A DNA stretch of 64,000 bases, from contig CDRNVI010000054.1 of assembly GCA_977017575.1 (NCBI GenBank), positions 186,001-250,000 on the forward strand. The letters run 5' to 3'. The stretch is from Paramoeba atlantica. Lineage: Eukaryota > Discosea. A program made the translations under genes and the position numbers. The notes under the pieces are model-generated. The model made no database searches. It saw only the letters and a list, made by a program, of their open reading frames with translations, and was not told the origin of the DNA. How positions within the stretch are numbered: the first letter of the stretch is position 1; each line of letters starts with the position of its first letter. Below, piece after piece: positions 61,410-64,000 of this stretch.

Positions 61410-63124
61410 CTACGACGACGACACCCCCCGTACTCACCGTCGTCTATGACTACCACATCTGCTCCTACCCGATGGGGGGTACCGGTACGCACGGGAGTAG
61501 TGGTCGTAGGGGTAGTGGTGGTAGTGGTAGTAGTACCACTACGAGTACTCCTACCGGTTTCCGTGCCTCCTCCAGCACCCGCTACCACAGTCTACGCTAC
61601 CGCGACCCCGATGGGGGGCTGGTGGTGTACACCGTCGGGGGGAGGGGGCAGGTGAGTGTGGCACGGGCAGGGGGAGGGGGGGGAGTAGAAGGAGTACGCG
61701 GGGACACGAACCGTGCCCTGTCCACGGCCTCGGTGCCGTATGAGGGCGGGGGCACGGGCTCGGGTTCCTCCTGTGGGGTACTGCGGAACTGGTGGGTCCA
61801 TACAGGGGTGGTCGCGGGGGCGTGCTTTATGGCGAGCCGTACCACGGTGGCGTCGTGGGGGGCCCAGGACCGGGCTATGGTGTGGGGGGACGTGCCGACG
61901 GGGGAGGTGGTGGGGAGGGTGGCGGAGGCCCACGGGGAGCGGATCACGTGGGGGGATAACCACCCCGTCGAGGGGGGGGTGCTGGTGACGGGGGCCGCGG
62001 ATGGGGGGGTGAGGGTGTGGGATAGCCGCGTGGGCGGGGGGGAGTGGGGGAAAAGTGCAGCGGTGGCGAGCTGGGACGTAAGGGGGGGCGGGGAACGGAG
62101 GCGAGACGCGGGGGGGCTAGCGTTGGAGGGGGTACAGACCGTACAATATGGTATCGACCCGACGTACTTCTATGTAGGGACCTCTAGTGGGGTGGTGCAA
62201 AAGTTTGACACCCGGGTAGGAAGTTCAGCAGTGGTCCCGTTGGCGAATTCAGCGGGTTGTCCGATCGGGTGCGTTTCTCAGATCGCTGCGCATAGTAAAG
62301 CGATCACAGACATGCGTGTGTTCTGTGGGAAGGTTCCAGGGACCAGTACAGTGCTGCCACGGCTGCTTACGGTCGGGCTGGACCACCGGCTGTGTGTGTT
62401 GGACACGGACAACGACCTCGCGTTGGTGTTTGCCCCTCCCCGGTTTGAGTCCCCACTGTGCGCGGTGGCGATTGCCCCTGGGGGTGTGGAGATGGCACTC
62501 GGGATGCAGAATGGCACGTTACTCCGTCGGCCATTGGGAAACGCCTGTGAGGCTGACGAAGAGCGGGAGGAAGCTCAGGGAGCCGGGGGCATGCGGAAAA
62601 AAGCAAAGCATTGGACGGATGCTCTGGCGTGGGAGGGAAAACAAGCCGCCTCGGGGGTGAAGGAAAAGGCGTATGACCGTTTGTTGCGTAGTTTCTCCCA
62701 TCGCCAGGCTTTGTTGGAGGTATTGCGGCGGAGGAAGGAGAAAAATGTGCTGCGGAAGGAAAAGTCCGGACAGAGAACGAACCGTGCGCAATCGGCTGAG
62801 GGGAATGAAGACATGGTGTATGTGATGTTGGAGGAATTATTTCGTCGCGGGGCGCTACGCATTGCTCTGGCGGGGTGGGATGAGGATGAGCTCTTGTTGC
62901 TACTGGAGTATGCCAAAGGCAATGTTCGTCAGCGTGCGCAATCCACGCTCTTGCTTACTGTTCTGGAAGTAGTGAACGAGATTTACTGTGAAGAGCTTGT
63001 TCAGAGCACAAAACTTATGAGGGTCATGTTTCTATTGTTACAGGAACTGCAAAATCATACAAAGAACATATGTGAAATGGAGAGCGTGGCGGCTGCTTTG
63101 GATCTCGTTATGGAATCATCTTAG
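61106..63124 (+). CDS. UTP15: UTP15 homologue (U3 snoRNP / small-subunit processome WD40 protein)
   Basis: 672 codons from the first ATG. Residues 1-150 are low complexity (Pro, then Thr and Ser runs from trinucleotide repeats). WD40-type repeats follow at about 160-450 (e.g. VLVTGAADGGVRVWDSR, YVGTSSGVVQKFDTR, LLTVGLDHRLCVLDTD, MALGMQNGTLLRR). The C-terminal 150 residues match the UTP15 C-terminal domain: KAYDRLLRSFSHRQALLEVL, MVYVMLEELFRRGALRIALA and GWDEDELLLLLEYAKGNVR. UTP15 is part of the t-UTP/UTP-A complex that starts 18S pre-rRNA processing in the nucleolus. The first 100 or more codons may be untranslated leader. Compositional skew flips from C-rich to G-rich near 61600. Confidence 0.85.
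61276..61560 (+). repeat. Inverted trinucleotide runs in the 5' part of UTP15
   Basis: (ACA)n at 61279-61300 and (CTA)n at 61302-61322, then (TAG)n at 61376-61408 and (ACG)n after it, with further GGTAGTGGTAG runs near 61505-61545. The CTA and TAG runs can pair into a hairpin of about 20 bp. Confidence 0.8.
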
Positions 63125-63321
63125 TTTTATGTGACGATCTTAGTGTTTTACAACACATTTTTTTTGATCTTGAATACCAAGCCCTTTGAGTAAAGGTTTT
63201 AATCGAAGGTAAAAGAGGTTCATTATTTTGGCGCAATGTTGTTCAAATGATATTTTCTCCTTTTTTTGTTCTCGTTTTACGTTTTATCAACTACGATTTC
63301 TCCATACGAAGAGAAGTTCTC
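63125..63321. promoter_or_regulatory. Intergenic region with T-rich tracts before the LRR gene
   Basis: 197 bp with T runs at 63160 and 63255-63290 (CTCCTTTTTTTGTTCTCG), then AGAGAAG about 10 nt before the ATG at 63322. This layout suits trans-splicing of the next message. Confidence 0.35.
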
Positions 63322-64000
63322 ATGACCCTCCTCAGTTATTATCCGTCTGTCATCGTTGTTCGCACGGCAGAGTTCGACCCCCCTTCCCAACGCGCATCAA
63401 AGGTACGTGGAATGGCTTTGCCCCAGGAATATGACTTATCGCGTGTGGTCCGTGAAATTGAAAACCGGCACTCTACCTGGACGACAGACACCCCGGTGTG
63501 TGAGTGGGCGGGAGTGAGTTGCAACGATCTACAAACCAAGGCTTTTTTTATCAATTGGGTGCAAATCTACAACCTTTCTGGAGGTATTCACCTTGAATAT
63601 TCCCCTCCCAGTCTTATTCGTTTCTTCGTCTCATGGAATCAGCTTTCAGGAGAAGCCAACTTTGCGCATTTACCACCCATGCTAATGGAACTCGATCTCG
63701 CACACAATCACATGGTGGGGCGCCCAGATTTGACACAACTTCCCCAAACGATCAATGTTTTGCGACTGAATGACAACAGATTCAGCGGCGAGATCTGCCT
63801 AACCAAGCTCCCGCCGTACCTTACAAATCTTCTACTGGACCAAAACTCTTTCAGTGGTACTCCAGATTTGGAATTGTTACCTGTAACATTGCGGTACCTC
63901 CATTTGGACGGCAATAAATTTTCCGGCACTGCGAAGTTGAACCATCCACGGTTGACACTGGTCTACAGTGATAATGATGGGCTTGAGATTGAGTTCGACA
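63322..64000 (+). CDS. Leucine-rich repeat protein with plant-type N-cap (partial)
   Basis: Open for 226 codons to the window edge. An N-terminal cap, RVVREIENRHSTWTTDTPVC with EWAGVSCN (Cys60 and Cys67), resembles the paired-Cys cap (CxWxGVxC) of plant-type extracellular LRR proteins. LRRs of 23 residues follow, e.g. LPPMLMELDLAHNHMVGRPD, LPQTINVLRLNDNRFSGEIC, LPPYLTNLLLDQNSFSGTPD and LPVTLRYLHLDGNKFSG. I see no convincing signal peptide after the ATG at 63322. An inner Met at 63412 is an alternative start. LRRs of this style in kinetoplastid relatives are usually surface or secreted. Location here is unproven. Confidence 0.78.
   Translation, partial: MTLLSYYPSVIVVRTAEFDPPSQRASKVRGMALPQEYDLSRVVREIENRHSTWTTDTPVCEWAGVSCNDLQTKAFFINWVQIYNLSGGIHLEYSPPSLIRFFVSWNQLSGEANFAHLPPMLMELDLAHNHMVGRPDLTQLPQTINVLRLNDNRFSGEICLTKLPPYLTNLLLDQNSFSGTPDLELLPVTLRYLHLDGNKFSGTAKLNHPRLTLVYSDNDGLEIEFD

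Noticed and set aside
60956-61588. Minus-strand ORF of 210 codons rich in Thr, Gly and Cys opposite UTP15.
   Set aside because: It is the mirror of triplet repeats and C runs, and lies against the direction of the host unit.

Overview
The window looks like nuclear DNA of a euglenozoan, most likely a kinetoplastid or close relative. Two things point there. First, many retroelement copies begin with a short block whose core, CAGTTTCTGTACCTTGTTG, closely matches the 3' part of the spliced-leader (SL) exon as I remember it from trypanosomatids and diplonemids. Second, the only clear host genes (59.2-64.0 kb) are intronless, closely spaced and all on the + strand, like a polycistronic unit. No database could be searched, so the taxonomic call is an inference.

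About 59 of the 64 kb is nested transposable elements. I use local names. R1-R3 are LINEs with a C-terminal knuckle and a restriction-like nuclease. U1-U2 are relatives with zinc ribbons, ubiquitin-like folds and tandem 2A-like motifs. Z1-Z2 are LINEs with repeated CxHxC..CxHxCC zinc motifs and an RPD...ELT nuclease. E1 is an ingi-like APE LINE with RNase H. F1, G1/G2 and H1 are other LINE fragments. Y1-Y7 are DIRS/VIPER-like tyrosine-recombinase (YR) retroelement fossils. There are also two mariner copies, a TA-flanked MITE, a Merlin and a decayed hAT-like element.

Layout: R1 (1-8850, -) holds E1 (1057-6049), which holds a mariner derivative (1586-2329). U1 (8861-12700, -) lacks its RT and holds an SL-bearing short retroposon (about 9330-9886). 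Its SL is split by Y1 (12701-23390) plus Y2 (23391-24770), and Y1 itself holds Z1 (15433-20450, +). Z2 (25050-29953, -), with an intact 1617-codon ORF, lies inside U2, whose pieces flank it (24785-25049 and 29954-31466). A second SL-bearing non-coding retroposon follows (31467-32240). From 32.5 to 45.8 kb are YR fragments Y3-Y5, LINEs H1, G1 and R2, a Merlin and a second mariner. From 45.8 to 58.8 kb are F1, two structured SINE-like units, R3, G2, Y6, the MITE and the hAT-like element.

A YR-type terminal repeat (58985-59090) marks the edge of the transposon cluster. The host unit follows: UFD1 (ubiquitin-dependent segregase cofactor), calmodulin, UTP15 (small-subunit processome) and the start of a leucine-rich-repeat protein. 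They share no pathway, as is usual for genes joined only by polycistronic transcription. The main novelty candidates are the SL-headed retroelements, the ubiquitin-like/2A architecture of U1, the precise YR insertion inside an SL, and the SL-headed non-coding retroposons.
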